The position numbers and the translations under genes are program-made. Of a stretch of 64,000 nt of DNA, positions 34,707 to 43,580 are shown one piece after another. Origin of the DNA: Alphaproteobacteria bacterium. GTDB taxonomy: Bacteria; Pseudomonadota; Alphaproteobacteria; Caulobacterales; Aquidulcibacteraceae. Under the pieces are notes generated by a model. It did not search any database. It saw only the letters and a list, made by a program, of their open reading frames with translations, and was not told where the DNA came from. Numbering within the stretch: the first letter of the stretch is position 1; each line of letters starts with the position of its first letter. The DNA lies in NCBI GenBank assembly GCA_018969015.1, contig JAGWZE010000009.1, positions 1 to 64,000 of the forward strand, given 5' to 3'.

Positions 34707-34999
34707 CAAGGTCCCCAAGAAATCTGGATGCCGCTCCGGTAGCGGCTCTTCCGCGCGCGTGCAATCGCGTCGGCGCGATCGTGACTTGCGCGTTCGTTCT
34801 GCGGTGAGGCGCAGGGTTGATGGTCGTCAACCACGGCGCCGCAGAAGGGCGCTCAACGCTCACGCGCCCGTGACGGCCGCGCCGTTGGGCGAGCAGGTTT
34901 ACATCGCGCCGGCGCGCGCCCCGAACTTTTTTCGGCTCTCGATGTAAGAAATCCCGGCCGGCCGCGACTGTAGGACCATCAACATCGGAGGGGTCCTTC

Positions 35000-35581
35000 A
35001 TGGGCAAGTGGATCGGTCTTTACGTCATCGCGTTCCTGGCGCTCACCGGGGCGGATATGGCCTCGACGCATTGGGCGACGGCGGCGGGCCAGGGGCAGGA
35101 GTTCAACGCGGTCGTGGCGACCGAGGACGGCGCTCTGCACACGGACCGTTTTCTCCTGGTCAACGGCCTCTTCCTCGCGTTCTCGGTGGCGATGCTGGCC
35201 TGGGCGTTCCCGCGCCGGGCCAAGATCGATCCGCGCTACATCGAGCGCCCGTCGCGCGCCCTGTTCAATTATTTCTACCTCAACCCGTTCTCCAAAAAGA
35301 TCGCGCCGAAATCGGTGTTCCACTTCCTTGCGCTGGCGCCGGCCGTGCTTCTGATGAAGGCGTTCGCCGCCTTCAACAATTCGCTGATCGCCGCGGGCGC
35401 GCCGGATATCGTGACGCCGCTCGCCAAAGCCGTCTTTGGCCTCGGGGCGTCTGAGCTGCTCACCTATTGGACCGTCATTATCGTGATCTTCCACCCGATC
35501 TGGTATCTCGCGCTGGTCGCGACGGCGCGCCTCTTGCGCGGAACGCCGGCCGCCGCCACGCCGCAGCCCGCGGCGGTCTGA
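35000..35581 (+). CDS. Uncharacterised multi-pass membrane protein
   Basis: 193 aa with hydrophobic segments at about 5-22, 52-70, 108-125 and 150-178. A GGAGGGG site precedes ATG. The central motif PSRALFNYFYLNPFSKKIAP may be a membrane-interface loop. It lies 7 nt upstream of an ECF sigma factor gene on the same strand and is probably co-transcribed. No family was recognised. Upstream, 34707-34999 contains a run rich in GTGACG and TTTTTTCGG but no gene. Confidence 0.7.
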   Translation: MGKWIGLYVIAFLALTGADMASTHWATAAGQGQEFNAVVATEDGALHTDRFLLVNGLFLAFSVAMLAWAFPRRAKIDPRYIERPSRALFNYFYLNPFSKKIAPKSVFHFLALAPAVLLMKAFAAFNNSLIAAGAPDIVTPLAKAVFGLGASELLTYWTVIIVIFHPIWYLALVATARLLRGTPAAATPQPAAV

Positions 35582-35588
35582 GGGGGAC

Positions 35589-36080
35589 ATGGGCCAAACC
35601 GTCTTCGATCTCGCTTTGGACGCGCACGGCGGTCTCATCGATCGCATCGTGGCGACGTTCGAGCGCGATCGGACGGGGCGGGAGGATCTGCGTCAGGAGG
35701 TGGCGCTGGCGCTGTGGCGCGCGGCGCCGTCCTGGCGCGAGGACTGCAGCCTGCGCACCTTCGTCGCGCGCGTTGCGCACAATGTGTGCGTGAGCCACGT
35801 GCGGCGGGTCACACGCGAACCGAAACACGCCGAGCTCGACGTGGCGCTGCCCGCCGAGTCCGAGCGTCCCGACGAGGCGGCGCTGCGGGCCGACATGGGT
35901 CGACGCCTCGCGCGCGCCGTCGCGGATCTGCCGCCCGCGCTGCGGGACGTCGCGGTCCTCATGCTGGAAGGATTTTCGCCGCGCGAGATCGCCGACACGC
36001 TCGGCGTCGCGGAGGGGGCCGTCGCCACACGCGCGACCCGCGCCAAGGCCGCGCTGCGCGCCATGATGGAGCCGACATGA
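35589..36080 (+). CDS. ECF RNA polymerase sigma factor
   Basis: 163 aa. Region 2: VATFERDRTGREDLRQEVALALWRAAPSWREDCSLRTFVARVAHNVCVSHVRR. Region 4: DLPPALRDVAVLMLEGFSPREIADTLGVAEGAVATRATRAKAALR. No zinc-finger anti-sigma follows; instead a four-span membrane protein starts within its stop codon (ATGA). This suggests a membrane-tethered anti-sigma, as in several ECF groups. GAGGGGGAC precedes the ATG. The group and target promoter are not determined. Confidence 0.9.
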   Translation: MGQTVFDLALDAHGGLIDRIVATFERDRTGREDLRQEVALALWRAAPSWREDCSLRTFVARVAHNVCVSHVRRVTREPKHAELDVALPAESERPDEAALRADMGRRLARAVADLPPALRDVAVLMLEGFSPREIADTLGVAEGAVATRATRAKAALRAMMEPT

Positions 36081-36652
36081 GCCGCGACGACGACGACTGG
36101 AGCGACCTTCAGGCCGCATGGCGCCAGGACCGTCCGGACCCGGACGACGCCTTCGCCGACCGTCTGCGCGACCAGGTGCGCCGCGAGCGGGCGCGGTCGC
36201 GGTGGGAGGCGATCGCGGAGATCGCCGTGAGCGTGTTCTGCGCGGTCGTCTTCCTGTGGTGGGCGGCGGGCGCCGAAGGCGGCGGTCGGATGCTGTTCAC
36301 CGCGCTGGCGTTGGGTACGGGCGCCACGCTGCTCTTGTCGATCGTGCTGCGGCGGAGCCTCTGGAGGGCCCATGGCGCCACGGTCGCGGCCTATCGGCAG
36401 GTGCTGCGGCGGCGGGCGCGGATGGGGCTTCTCTTCGCGCGTCTCGGCTATGTGGGCGGGCCGGTCGGCGTGGCGGCGGGGCTTCTGATCGCGCAGGCCG
36501 TCGACACCCGCTCCATCTCGAACGCGCCCGGCCTCAACGACGTCATCGGCGTCGTGGCCCTGGCGGCGCTGGCGGCCGGATGGGTCTGGGCGCTGCGCGA
36601 GGCGGGGCGCCACAAGCGCGCGCTCGCGGCGCTGGAGACCGACGCCGAATAG
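36077..36652 (+). CDS. Membrane partner of the ECF sigma factor (possible anti-sigma factor)
   Basis: 191 aa from the ATG overlapping the sigma factor stop. The first 55 residues are soluble and acidic/basic (MSRDDDDWSDLQAAWRQDRPDPDDAFADRLRDQV), then four hydrophobic segments (about 57-77, 83-100, 122-142 and 155-172). The soluble N-terminus before the membrane part fits a tethered anti-sigma factor that captures the sigma factor. No known anti-sigma domain was recognised, so the role rests on gene coupling. Confidence 0.6.
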   Translation: MSRDDDDWSDLQAAWRQDRPDPDDAFADRLRDQVRRERARSRWEAIAEIAVSVFCAVVFLWWAAGAEGGGRMLFTALALGTGATLLLSIVLRRSLWRAHGATVAAYRQVLRRRARMGLLFARLGYVGGPVGVAAGLLIAQAVDTRSISNAPGLNDVIGVVALAALAAGWVWALREAGRHKRALAALETDAE

Positions 36653-36710
36653 CGCCGGCGCGCGGGGATTTTCCCTTTGTCACGGACAGCTTTGGCGGCA
36701 AGCTCCGTGG

Positions 36711-37970
36711 ATGACCGAAGCCGCCCCCGCCACAGCGCCGACCACCGCCTCCGCCGCCGGGCCGCGCGGCCTGACGCCCGGTGTGATCGCCCTCATCGTG
36801 CTGGTCGTGGGCGCCTCGTCGCTGAACTATGTCGATCGGCAGGTGCTGGCGCTGTTGAAGCCGACGCTGGAGGCGGAGTTCGGCTGGTCGAACGCGGAGT
36901 TCGCGCATCTCGGCTCGGTGTTCCAGCTCGCCACCGCCTTTTCCTATCTGGGCGTCGGCTGGTTCGTGGACCGCGCCGGCGTGCGGTGGTCCTATGCGAT
37001 CGGGGTCGCGGTCTGGAGCCTCGCGGGCATGGCGCACGCGGCCGCGACGACGGTGCAGCAGTTCGTCGCGGCGCGGATCGCGCTGGCGGTGGGCGAGTCG
37101 GTCAACACGCCCGCGGGCCTCAAGTCCGTCGCCACCTATGTCCCGCGGTCGCAGCGCGCGGTCGCCCTCGGCATCGTCAACTCGGCGCCCAACATCGGCG
37201 CGATCGTCACGCCGCTCGTGATCCCGCCGCTGGCGCTTGCGTTCGGCTGGCACGCGGCGTTCGTCGTCACGGGCGCGCTCGGCTTCCTCTGGCTCGCCTT
37301 CTGGCTGCCGGCGACGCGCCGGCTCGCGCCGCAGGAAAGCGAGCCGCTCACCGGCGTCGAAAAGATCGCCCTCGCCGACGTGCTCAAGGACCGCGGCACG
37401 TGGACGATCGTCGGCGCGAAGGCGATCTTCGATCAGGTCTGGTGGTTCCTGCTGTTCTGGACGCCGTCGTTTTTCGCCAGCGAATTCGGCATGACGCAGA
37501 AGACGCTCGGCGGGCCGATCGCGCTGATCTACGCCATGGCGGCGCTCGGCGCGCTCTCGAGCGGCTTCGCCTATGAGGGCCTCGTGGCGCGCGGCCGATC
37601 CCGCCTCGCGGCGCGGAAGATTTCGCTGCTGGTCTATGCCGTGCTGATCCTGCCGATCGCGCTGGCGCTGACGGTGGACAGCCCCTGGCTGGCGGCGGGC
37701 CTGATCGGTCTGGCGCTGTTCGCTCACCAGGGCTTCTCCACGAACGTCTTCGGCCTGACGACGGACCTCGTCGCGGCGCGCTCGGTGGGGAAGGTGATCT
37801 CGCTCGCCGCGTTCGCGGGCAACCTCTCCGGCATGGCGATCATCGAGTTCACCGGCTGGTCCCTCGACAAGGGCTATGGGTACACGCCGATGTTTGCGAT
37901 CTGCAGTCTTGCCTATCTCGTGGCGTTCGCCTGGATCGCGATCGTGGCGCCGCGTCCGCGGCAGGCCTGA
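36711..37970 (+). CDS. MFS transporter (ACS/hexuronate-like)
   Basis: 419 aa, twelve predicted membrane helices. The N-terminal half has LNYVDRQVLALLKPTL, typical of the anion:cation symporter (ACS, ExuT/GudP-like) families, GVGWFVDRAG and a VGESVNTPAGLKSVATYVPRSQR motif after helix four. Ser/Thr-Ala-rich residues 1-20 are a variable tail. It likely imports sugar acids or other organic anions with protons. It is monocistronic, after the sigma-factor pair. Confidence 0.85.
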   Translation: MTEAAPATAPTTASAAGPRGLTPGVIALIVLVVGASSLNYVDRQVLALLKPTLEAEFGWSNAEFAHLGSVFQLATAFSYLGVGWFVDRAGVRWSYAIGVAVWSLAGMAHAAATTVQQFVAARIALAVGESVNTPAGLKSVATYVPRSQRAVALGIVNSAPNIGAIVTPLVIPPLALAFGWHAAFVVTGALGFLWLAFWLPATRRLAPQESEPLTGVEKIALADVLKDRGTWTIVGAKAIFDQVWWFLLFWTPSFFASEFGMTQKTLGGPIALIYAMAALGALSSGFAYEGLVARGRSRLAARKISLLVYAVLILPIALALTVDSPWLAAGLIGLALFAHQGFSTNVFGLTTDLVAARSVGKVISLAAFAGNLSGMAIIEFTGWSLDKGYGYTPMFAICSLAYLVAFAWIAIVAPRPRQA

Positions 37971-38097
37971 ACCGCGCGGCGCGCCGGCGCCTGCGCAGGG
38001 TCACGAAGGGGTGTCCAAGCGGCACGTTGCCAGCGCGCCCAGACGCTGCGATCGTTCGTCCTTCGACGCCCCCGTCAGAGGGGCGACGGGGAGGAAC

Positions 38098-39612
38098 ATG
38101 GCCGAGCTCTCGCAGGACCCGGCGCACGCCGTGGCTTCCACCGCGCCCCCGCAGGGCGGCGCCATCCCGCAGAACGGCGCGCGGCGGCCGATCGGGCGCG
38201 GCGCCCGTCTCGCCTACGGATTCGGGGCCGTCGCCTATGGCGTGAAGGACAACGGCTTTTCCTATTTCCTGTTGCTGTTCTACAGCCAGGTCGTCGGGCT
38301 CGACGCGCGCCTCGTGGGGCTGGCGATCACGCTGTGCCTGATCATCGACGCGTTGTCGGATCCTATCGTCGGGTACTGGTCGGACAATTTCCGCTCCCGC
38401 TGGGGGCGGCGCCACCCGTTCATGTACGCGGCCGCGCTGCCCGTGGCGGCGAGCTATTTCCTGCTGTGGTCGCCGCCGGCGGGGTGGTCCGACATGGCGC
38501 TGTTCTGGTATCTGCTCGGCTTCGCGGTTCTCATCCGGCTTGCGATCACCTTCTACGAGGTGCCCAGCTCCGCGCTCGCGCCAGAACTGACGCAGGACTA
38601 TGACCAGCGCTCGGGGTTGCTGGCCTATCGCCTGTTCTTCGGCTGGACGGGCGGGAACATGATGTCCGTGCTGATGTTCACGGCGATCTTCCCGGCCTTC
38701 GTCACGGCGACGATTCCGAACGGGCAATTCAACCGCGAGGCCTATGCGCTGTATGGAACGATCGCGTCGGTGCTGATCTTTGCGGGCATCATGGTGTCCG
38801 CGCTCGGCACGCATGCGGCGATTCCGCATCTGCCGCCGGCGCCGCCAGCGCGACGGCTCTCGCCCGGCGCCGTCATGCGCGAGATTTTCGAGACGCTCGC
38901 CGATCGTTCCTTCACCGCGCTCTTCATCGCGACCCTGTTCGGCGCGATCGCGACGGGGCTGGCGGCGGCGCTTTCCTTCTATCTGAGCATCTTCTTCTGG
39001 GGATTTTCATCGGCGCAGATCGGCATCCTGACGATCGGCGTGTTCTTCTCCGCGATCTTCGGGGCGGGGCTCGCGCCGATCGTGACGCGTCGCCTCGGCA
39101 AAAAGCGCGGCGCGATGATCATCGGCCTCGTGGCGGTGCTCGGCGCGCCGGCGCCGATCATTCTGCGCCTCCTGGGCGTCATCCCGGCGCCGGCCGAGGC
39201 AGAATGGGTGTTCTGGGCGTATGCGGTGGCGACGGTCATCGATGTGGGGCTGATCATCTGCTTCCAGACGCTGGCGACCGCGATGATCGCCGATCTCGTC
39301 GAGCAGTCCGAGCTGAAGACGGGGCGGCGCTCGGAAGGCGTGTTCTTTGCGGCCAACAGCTTCATCCGCAAGCTCGTCACCGGCATTGGCGTGAGCGCGG
39401 CGGCGTTCGTGCTGGGCGCGGCGGGAATCGTCGCGGGCGCGACGCCGCAGGAAACGCCGCCCGAAGCGGCGATGCGCCTGGGCGCGATCTACGTGCCCGT
39501 CATTCTCTCGCTGTGGCTCGCCATGATGACCGCGATCGCGTTCTACCGCATCGATCGCGCGGATCACGAAGCCAACCTGCGCGCGTTGGCGGCGCGGCGC
39601 GCCGGAGGCTAG
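38098..39612 (+). CDS. GPH family sugar:cation symporter (MelB-like MFS)
   Basis: 504 aa from ATG 38098, preceded by GGGGAGGAAC. Twelve membrane helices. GPH signatures: GVKDNGFSYFLLLFYSQVVGLDARLVGLAI, DALSDPIVGYWSDNFRSRWGRRHPFMY, YEVPSSALAPELTQDYDQRSGLLAYR, and SELKTGRRSEGVFFAANSFIRK in the second half. The family co-transports glycosides with Na+ or H+. A cytoplasmic N-terminus with PPQGGAIPQNGARRP is a low-complexity tail. The substrate cannot be read from sequence. Confidence 0.9.
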   Translation: MAELSQDPAHAVASTAPPQGGAIPQNGARRPIGRGARLAYGFGAVAYGVKDNGFSYFLLLFYSQVVGLDARLVGLAITLCLIIDALSDPIVGYWSDNFRSRWGRRHPFMYAAALPVAASYFLLWSPPAGWSDMALFWYLLGFAVLIRLAITFYEVPSSALAPELTQDYDQRSGLLAYRLFFGWTGGNMMSVLMFTAIFPAFVTATIPNGQFNREAYALYGTIASVLIFAGIMVSALGTHAAIPHLPPAPPARRLSPGAVMREIFETLADRSFTALFIATLFGAIATGLAAALSFYLSIFFWGFSSAQIGILTIGVFFSAIFGAGLAPIVTRRLGKKRGAMIIGLVAVLGAPAPIILRLLGVIPAPAEAEWVFWAYAVATVIDVGLIICFQTLATAMIADLVEQSELKTGRRSEGVFFAANSFIRKLVTGIGVSAAAFVLGAAGIVAGATPQETPPEAAMRLGAIYVPVILSLWLAMMTAIAFYRIDRADHEANLRALAARRAGG

Positions 39613-39628
39613 GGCGGCGTTCGCGCGT

Positions 39629-39838
39629 TCAGCCGGATGACGCCGGGAACCGGGTGAGGAGCTCGGCGCTGCGCGTCGGGCGGGCCTGCAGGTCGCCGCC
39701 GCAATTGGGGCAGCGCCCGTCCATCGCCGTGCTGCACGCGGCGCAGAACGTGCACTCGAACGAGCAGATCATCGCGCCGGGCGTGCTGGCCGGCAGATCG
39801 CTGCGGCAGCGCTCGCAGGCGGGTTTCATGGCGAGCAT
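39629..39838 (-). CDS. DUF1272 zinc-binding protein
   Basis: 69 aa from ATG 39838. Cysteine pattern: CERCRSDLP, then ICSFECTFCAACS and CPNCGGDLQARPTR, typical of DUF1272. Two zinc ions are likely bound. The protein is convergent with the GPH transporter and divergent from csoR (160-nt gap containing the operator-like palindromes). Function unknown. Confidence 0.9.
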   Translation of the reverse strand: MLAMKPACERCRSDLPASTPGAMICSFECTFCAACSTAMDGRCPNCGGDLQARPTRSAELLTRFPASSG

Positions 39839-39958
39839 GGGCGACGCTCCTCTCGTGCGGTCACTCGATGATCTGCGCGATCGTAGGACGGAGCGCACCG
39901 CCGCGTCACGCGGTCAGCCGCCCGGGGGCGGCGACATGCACCAGGGGCTTGCGGGCAG

Positions 39959-39994
39959 ATACCACCCCGGGGTATATATACGCCCACGGGGTAT
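39959..39994. promoter_or_regulatory. Two tandem CsoR-type operator-like palindromes
   Basis: Two 17-bp sites, 39959-39975 (ATACCACCCCGGGGTAT) and 39978-39994 (ATACGCCCACGGGGTAT), share ATAC...CCC...GGGGTAT and are two bases apart. They end just before the preferred ATG of csoR at 39999. GC-rich cores with A/T flanks are what CsoR-family repressors bind, so they are probably the autoregulatory operator of the copper operon; the AT-rich TATATA between them could be part of the promoter. Confidence 0.6.
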
Positions 39995-39998
39995 GACC

Positions 39999-40265
39999 AT
40001 GCAGCACGACGCATCACGCAAGGCGCTGACCGCGCTGAAGCGCATCGAAGGCCAAGTGCGCGGCGTCGCGCGCATGGTCGAGGACGACCGCTACTGCATC
40101 GACATCGTCACGCAGATCGAGGCGATCCGCGCCGCGCTCGCGCGGGTCGAGAGCGATCTCGTGCGCCAGCATCTCGGGCATTGCGTGCGCAAGGCCATGA
40201 CGAGCCCGGACGAAACCGAACAGGCGCGGGTGATCGACGAACTCGTTCAGGTGTTCAAGCGATGA
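39999..40265 (+). CDS. csoR: CsoR-type copper-sensing repressor
   Basis: 88 aa. ATG 39999 is preferred because GGGGT lies 7 nt upstream; ATG 39993 overlaps the operator. The all-helical DUF156 fold is plain: KALTALKRIEGQVRGVARMVEDDRYCIDIVTQIEAIRAALARV. Cys33 and His58-x3-Cys62 (QHLGHC) give the Cys-His-Cys set for Cu(I) as in CsoR, not the nickel (RcnR) or formaldehyde (FrmR) sets. Copper binding is expected to release DNA and open the operon. Its stop overlaps the next gene start by four bases. Confidence 0.88.
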   Translation: MQHDASRKALTALKRIEGQVRGVARMVEDDRYCIDIVTQIEAIRAALARVESDLVRQHLGHCVRKAMTSPDETEQARVIDELVQVFKR

Positions 40266-41653
40266 GGCGCGCGCTGGCGGTTCTGGCCCCGGCCGCGCTG
40301 GCGGCCTGCGCGACGGCGCCGGTCGAGACCGGGCGCGCCATCTCGGCGCGCGTCGAGGCCGGGATCGGCGCCCCGGCGCCGTGGCCGCGCTCGGAGGAAG
40401 CCCGCGCGCAGCAGGCCGCCGCGGTGGCTGCGCTGCTCGCCGAGCCGCTCTCGCCCGACGCGGCCGTGCGGGTCGCGCTTCTGCAAAACACGCGCGTCGT
40501 GGCGGCCTTCGAGGCGCTGGGCGTGGCGCAGGCCGACTATCTCGAAGCGCTCCTGCCGCCCAATCCCGTGCTCTCCGCGACGCGCCTGACCGGCGGCGGT
40601 GCGCCGGCGAAGCTGAGCGTCTCGGGCGCGATCGACGCCATCGATCTGCTCGCCACGCCGCTGCGCGCGCGCGCTGGCGGCGCCACCCGCAACGCCGCCG
40701 TCGCGACCGCCACGGGCGAGGTGCTGCGCGTGGCCGGCGCCGCCCGCGCCGCCATGATCGCCTACATCGCCGCGCGTCAGGAGGCCGATCTCCTCGCGCA
40801 GGCCGCCGACGTCGCCGACGCGGCGGTCGACGCCGCTGACGCGCTCTATGCCGCCGGAAACACCGCGAAGGTCGACCGCGATCGCGAACGGCTGTTCGCC
40901 GAGGAGATCGCCGTCCAGCGCGATCTCGCCGTGGCGGCCGTGGCGGCGGCGCGCGAGCGCGTCAACGCGGCGCTCGGCCTGCAAGGGTCGGCCGCGCAGT
41001 CCTGGAGCGCGGCGGCGCGTCTTCCCGCTGCGCCCGCCGAGCCTCTCGACGTCGCAGCCGTCGACGCGCGTGCGCTGGCGTCGAGCGTCGACGTGGCCGT
41101 CGCCGTCGGCGCGGTGGAGGCCTCGCGCGCGGTCGCACGAAAGAGTTGGATCGCGGGTTTGCTTCCCGGTTTGGAGATCGGGGTCGAGCGCGAGCGGGAC
41201 GGCGGCGAGTGGACGTCCGGGCCCAGCCTGTCGCTTGCCGCGCCGCTGTTCGATCTCGGCGGACGTGCGCGGTTGCGCGCCGCCTCCGCCCTAAGGCGCG
41301 ACGCCGCGCTGGCGCAGGCGGTCTCCGCCGAAGTCGCCGCGGAGGCGCGGGCGCGCGGCGCCGAGGCCGAAGCGGCGCGGGCCGCCGCCGTGCGCCGCCG
41401 CGCCGTGATGGCGCCGTTGTCGGCCGACGTGTTCGACGGCGCGCAGCGTGATTTCGGCGCGATGCAGATCAGCCTCACACAGCTTTTGGAGGCCAAGCGC
41501 CAGCGGCTTGAACAAGGTCGGGCGCTCGTGCGCGCCACGCGGGACTATTGGATGGCGCAGGCGCAGCTCGATCTCCTTCTGGCGGGCGTCCGCGGCGCAA
41601 CGGCCGGGGCCGACACCGCCGCGGCGCCGGCGCGCGCACCCGAGGGACACTGA
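40262..41653 (+). CDS. TolC-family outer-membrane efflux lipoprotein
   Basis: 463 aa from the ATG overlapping csoR. Signal peptide and lipobox (LAVLAPAALAACAT) mark an outer-membrane lipoprotein. The rest shows two tandem OEP repeats of long helices (ARQEADLLAQAADVADAAVDAADALYAAGNTAKVDRDRERLF, SLTQLLEAKRQRLEQGRALVRATRDYWMAQAQLDLLLAG). Most TolC partners sit with a membrane-fusion protein and RND pump; here none is in the operon. It likely exports copper or secretes proteins; it precedes the multicopper oxidase by two bases. Confidence 0.88.
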   Translation: MRRALAVLAPAALAACATAPVETGRAISARVEAGIGAPAPWPRSEEARAQQAAAVAALLAEPLSPDAAVRVALLQNTRVVAAFEALGVAQADYLEALLPPNPVLSATRLTGGGAPAKLSVSGAIDAIDLLATPLRARAGGATRNAAVATATGEVLRVAGAARAAMIAYIAARQEADLLAQAADVADAAVDAADALYAAGNTAKVDRDRERLFAEEIAVQRDLAVAAVAAARERVNAALGLQGSAAQSWSAAARLPAAPAEPLDVAAVDARALASSVDVAVAVGAVEASRAVARKSWIAGLLPGLEIGVERERDGGEWTSGPSLSLAAPLFDLGGRARLRAASALRRDAALAQAVSAEVAAEARARGAEAEAARAAAVRRRAVMAPLSADVFDGAQRDFGAMQISLTQLLEAKRQRLEQGRALVRATRDYWMAQAQLDLLLAGVRGATAGADTAAAPARAPEGH

Positions 41654-41655
41654 CC

Positions 41656-42990
41656 ATGGACGTCAATCGGCGACTCTTGATGGCGGGCGCAGGTCTCGCG
41701 GCGGGCGCAGCGGCAGTCGCGGCGACGCCCGAGGCGCGCGCGGCGCAGGCCACCACGGTCGATCCGTCTCGGCGCTATCCGCCGGGCCGTCCGGGTGCGG
41801 ACTATCGCCCCGTCACCGTCCCGAATGGCGTGCAGATTCCCTTCGCCACGCGCGGCGACGTGAAGATCGCCCATATCGTCATCGGCGAGGCGACGCAGCG
41901 GTTCGCGCCTGGCCTGGACGCGCAGATCTGGGGCTTCAACGGCGTGGGCGCCGGCGCCTATCTGGAAGCGGTGGAGGGCGATCGCGTCCGCCTTTACGTC
42001 ACGAACCGCCTCAAGGCGCCGACCTCCGTGCATTGGCACGGGTTGATCCTCCCGTCGGGGATGGATGGCGTCGGCGGCCTCACGCAGCGCAACATCGAGC
42101 CCGGGGAGACGTTCGTCTACGAGTTCCCGCTGGTGCAGCACGGCACCTTCATGTTCCACGCGCACCACGATGAAATGGCGCAGATGGGCCTCGGCATGAC
42201 GGGGCTTTTCATCGTGCATCCGCGGCGCCCTCGCGCCTCCGTTGATCGCGACTTCGCGTTCCTCATCCACGAATGGAAGATCCGCCCCGGCGCGCGCCGT
42301 CCCGATCCGAACGAGATGACGGACTTCAACGTCTTCACGCTCAATGGCCGCGTGTTCCCCGCAATCGATCCGATGGCGGCGCGCGTGGGCGAGCGCGTGC
42401 GCATCCGGTTCGCCAATCTCAGCCAACAGAACCATCATTCGATGCACATCCACGGCCACGTGTGGACCGTGACGGAGACGGACGGAGGCGTCATTCCCGA
42501 GACCGCGCGCTGGCCGGAAACCACCGTGCTCGTGCCGGTGGGCACCACGCGCACGGTGGAGTTCGTGGCGGCCTATCCGGGGGATTGGGCGTTGCACTGC
42601 CACATGCTGCATCACGTGATGAACCAGATGGGCCACGGCGCCGGGAACATGATCGGCGTCGACGATCGGGCGCTGCAGGCGCGCGTCGCCGATCTCATCC
42701 CCGATGCGATGGTGATGGGCGGCGCCGGCATGGGCGATCACGGCGCGCACATCGAAGCCGGGCACATGGCCGCGCCGGAAAACTCCATCCCGATGGTGGG
42801 CCTGCGCGGCCCGCGCGGCTACATTCCCATGGGCGGGCTCGTGCAGCTGTTGCAGGTGCGCGCGGCGCTCCCGGCCGATGGCAAGCCCGGCTGGTATGAC
42901 AACCCGCCCGGAACCGAAGCACGGCCCGCGACGCCCGCCGAACTGGCGCGCGACGGCGTCGTCGTCGATCCACGGAGAGACCCTCGATGA
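41656..42990 (+). CDS. Tat-exported multicopper oxidase
   Basis: 444 aa. The N-terminus [29 protein letters not shown] is a Tat signal (Arg-Arg). Copper ligand motifs are complete: SVHWHGLILP, FMFHAHHDEM, HHSMHIHGH and HCHMLHHVMNQM, which bind one type 1 and the trinuclear copper centre. The type 1 site has an axial Met in the last motif. The family oxidises cuprous copper or phenolic compounds with O2 in the periplasm. It fits CueO/CopA-like detoxification of Cu(I) in this operon. The stop overlaps the CopC-like gene. Confidence 0.92.
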   Translation: MDVNRRLLMAGAGLAAGAAAVAATPEARAAQATTVDPSRRYPPGRPGADYRPVTVPNGVQIPFATRGDVKIAHIVIGEATQRFAPGLDAQIWGFNGVGAGAYLEAVEGDRVRLYVTNRLKAPTSVHWHGLILPSGMDGVGGLTQRNIEPGETFVYEFPLVQHGTFMFHAHHDEMAQMGLGMTGLFIVHPRRPRASVDRDFAFLIHEWKIRPGARRPDPNEMTDFNVFTLNGRVFPAIDPMAARVGERVRIRFANLSQQNHHSMHIHGHVWTVTETDGGVIPETARWPETTVLVPVGTTRTVEFVAAYPGDWALHCHMLHHVMNQMGHGAGNMIGVDDRALQARVADLIPDAMVMGGAGMGDHGAHIEAGHMAAPENSIPMVGLRGPRGYIPMGGLVQLLQVRAALPADGKPGWYDNPPGTEARPATPAELARDGVVVDPRRDPR

Positions 42991-43415
42991 AGACGATCCC
43001 TGCCACCCGTATGCTGCTCGCCACGCTTGGCGCCGTGGGGCTTGCCGCCGTGGCCCTCCCGGCCGGCGCCGCCGACGCCGCAAAGACGGCGCCCGCGAAA
43101 ACGCACGCGACGGCCCATGCCGGGATGGCCGGCATGCATGACATGTCCATCCGCCTGTCGGTCGCTGACGGCGCCGTGCTCACGACCCGCCCGACATCGG
43201 TGCGGTTCGAGTTCGTTCCGGCCATGCGCCTGCGCACCGTCGCGCTCAGCAATGCGGCTGGCGAGCGCATCCCCGTGACCTTCGACGGCAAGGCCAAGGC
43301 CGCCGCGGTCGTCGTGACCTTCGCCGCCCTGGAGCCAGACTCCTATACGCTCGCCTTCAGCGCGGACGCCGGCGACCACGACATGCCGGGTCGCGTCCGC
43401 TTTACGGTGAAGTGA
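42987..43415 (+). CDS. CopC-like periplasmic copper-binding protein
   Basis: 142 aa from the ATG overlapping the oxidase gene. A signal peptide (MKTIPATRMLLATLGAVGLAAVALPAGAADA) is followed by a His/Met-rich N-terminal segment (THATAHAGMAGMHDMS) and an Ig-like beta fold (LSVADGAVLTTRPTSVRFEFVPAMRLRTVALSNAAGERIPV, YTLAFSADAGDHDMPG). It resembles CopC, which shuttles copper in the periplasm. The Met and His residues could bind Cu(I). The family match is good but the ligands are not verified. Confidence 0.75.
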   Translation: MKTIPATRMLLATLGAVGLAAVALPAGAADAAKTAPAKTHATAHAGMAGMHDMSIRLSVADGAVLTTRPTSVRFEFVPAMRLRTVALSNAAGERIPVTFDGKAKAAAVVVTFAALEPDSYTLAFSADAGDHDMPGRVRFTVK

Positions 43416-43580
43416 CAACTTCCGACGTGTCCGGATGAAGTGCGCCGGATCCGGATTACGTGTCGAATACTGGAAAAAATACGGCTGTTAATGGCTGTAA
43501 GCTGTTCCAAATGTGCATATCCGTCGGTTTTTGCCCCTTACCTTCACTTTAGTTCAAGGTATTGGCGTGCAACTGGCGGA

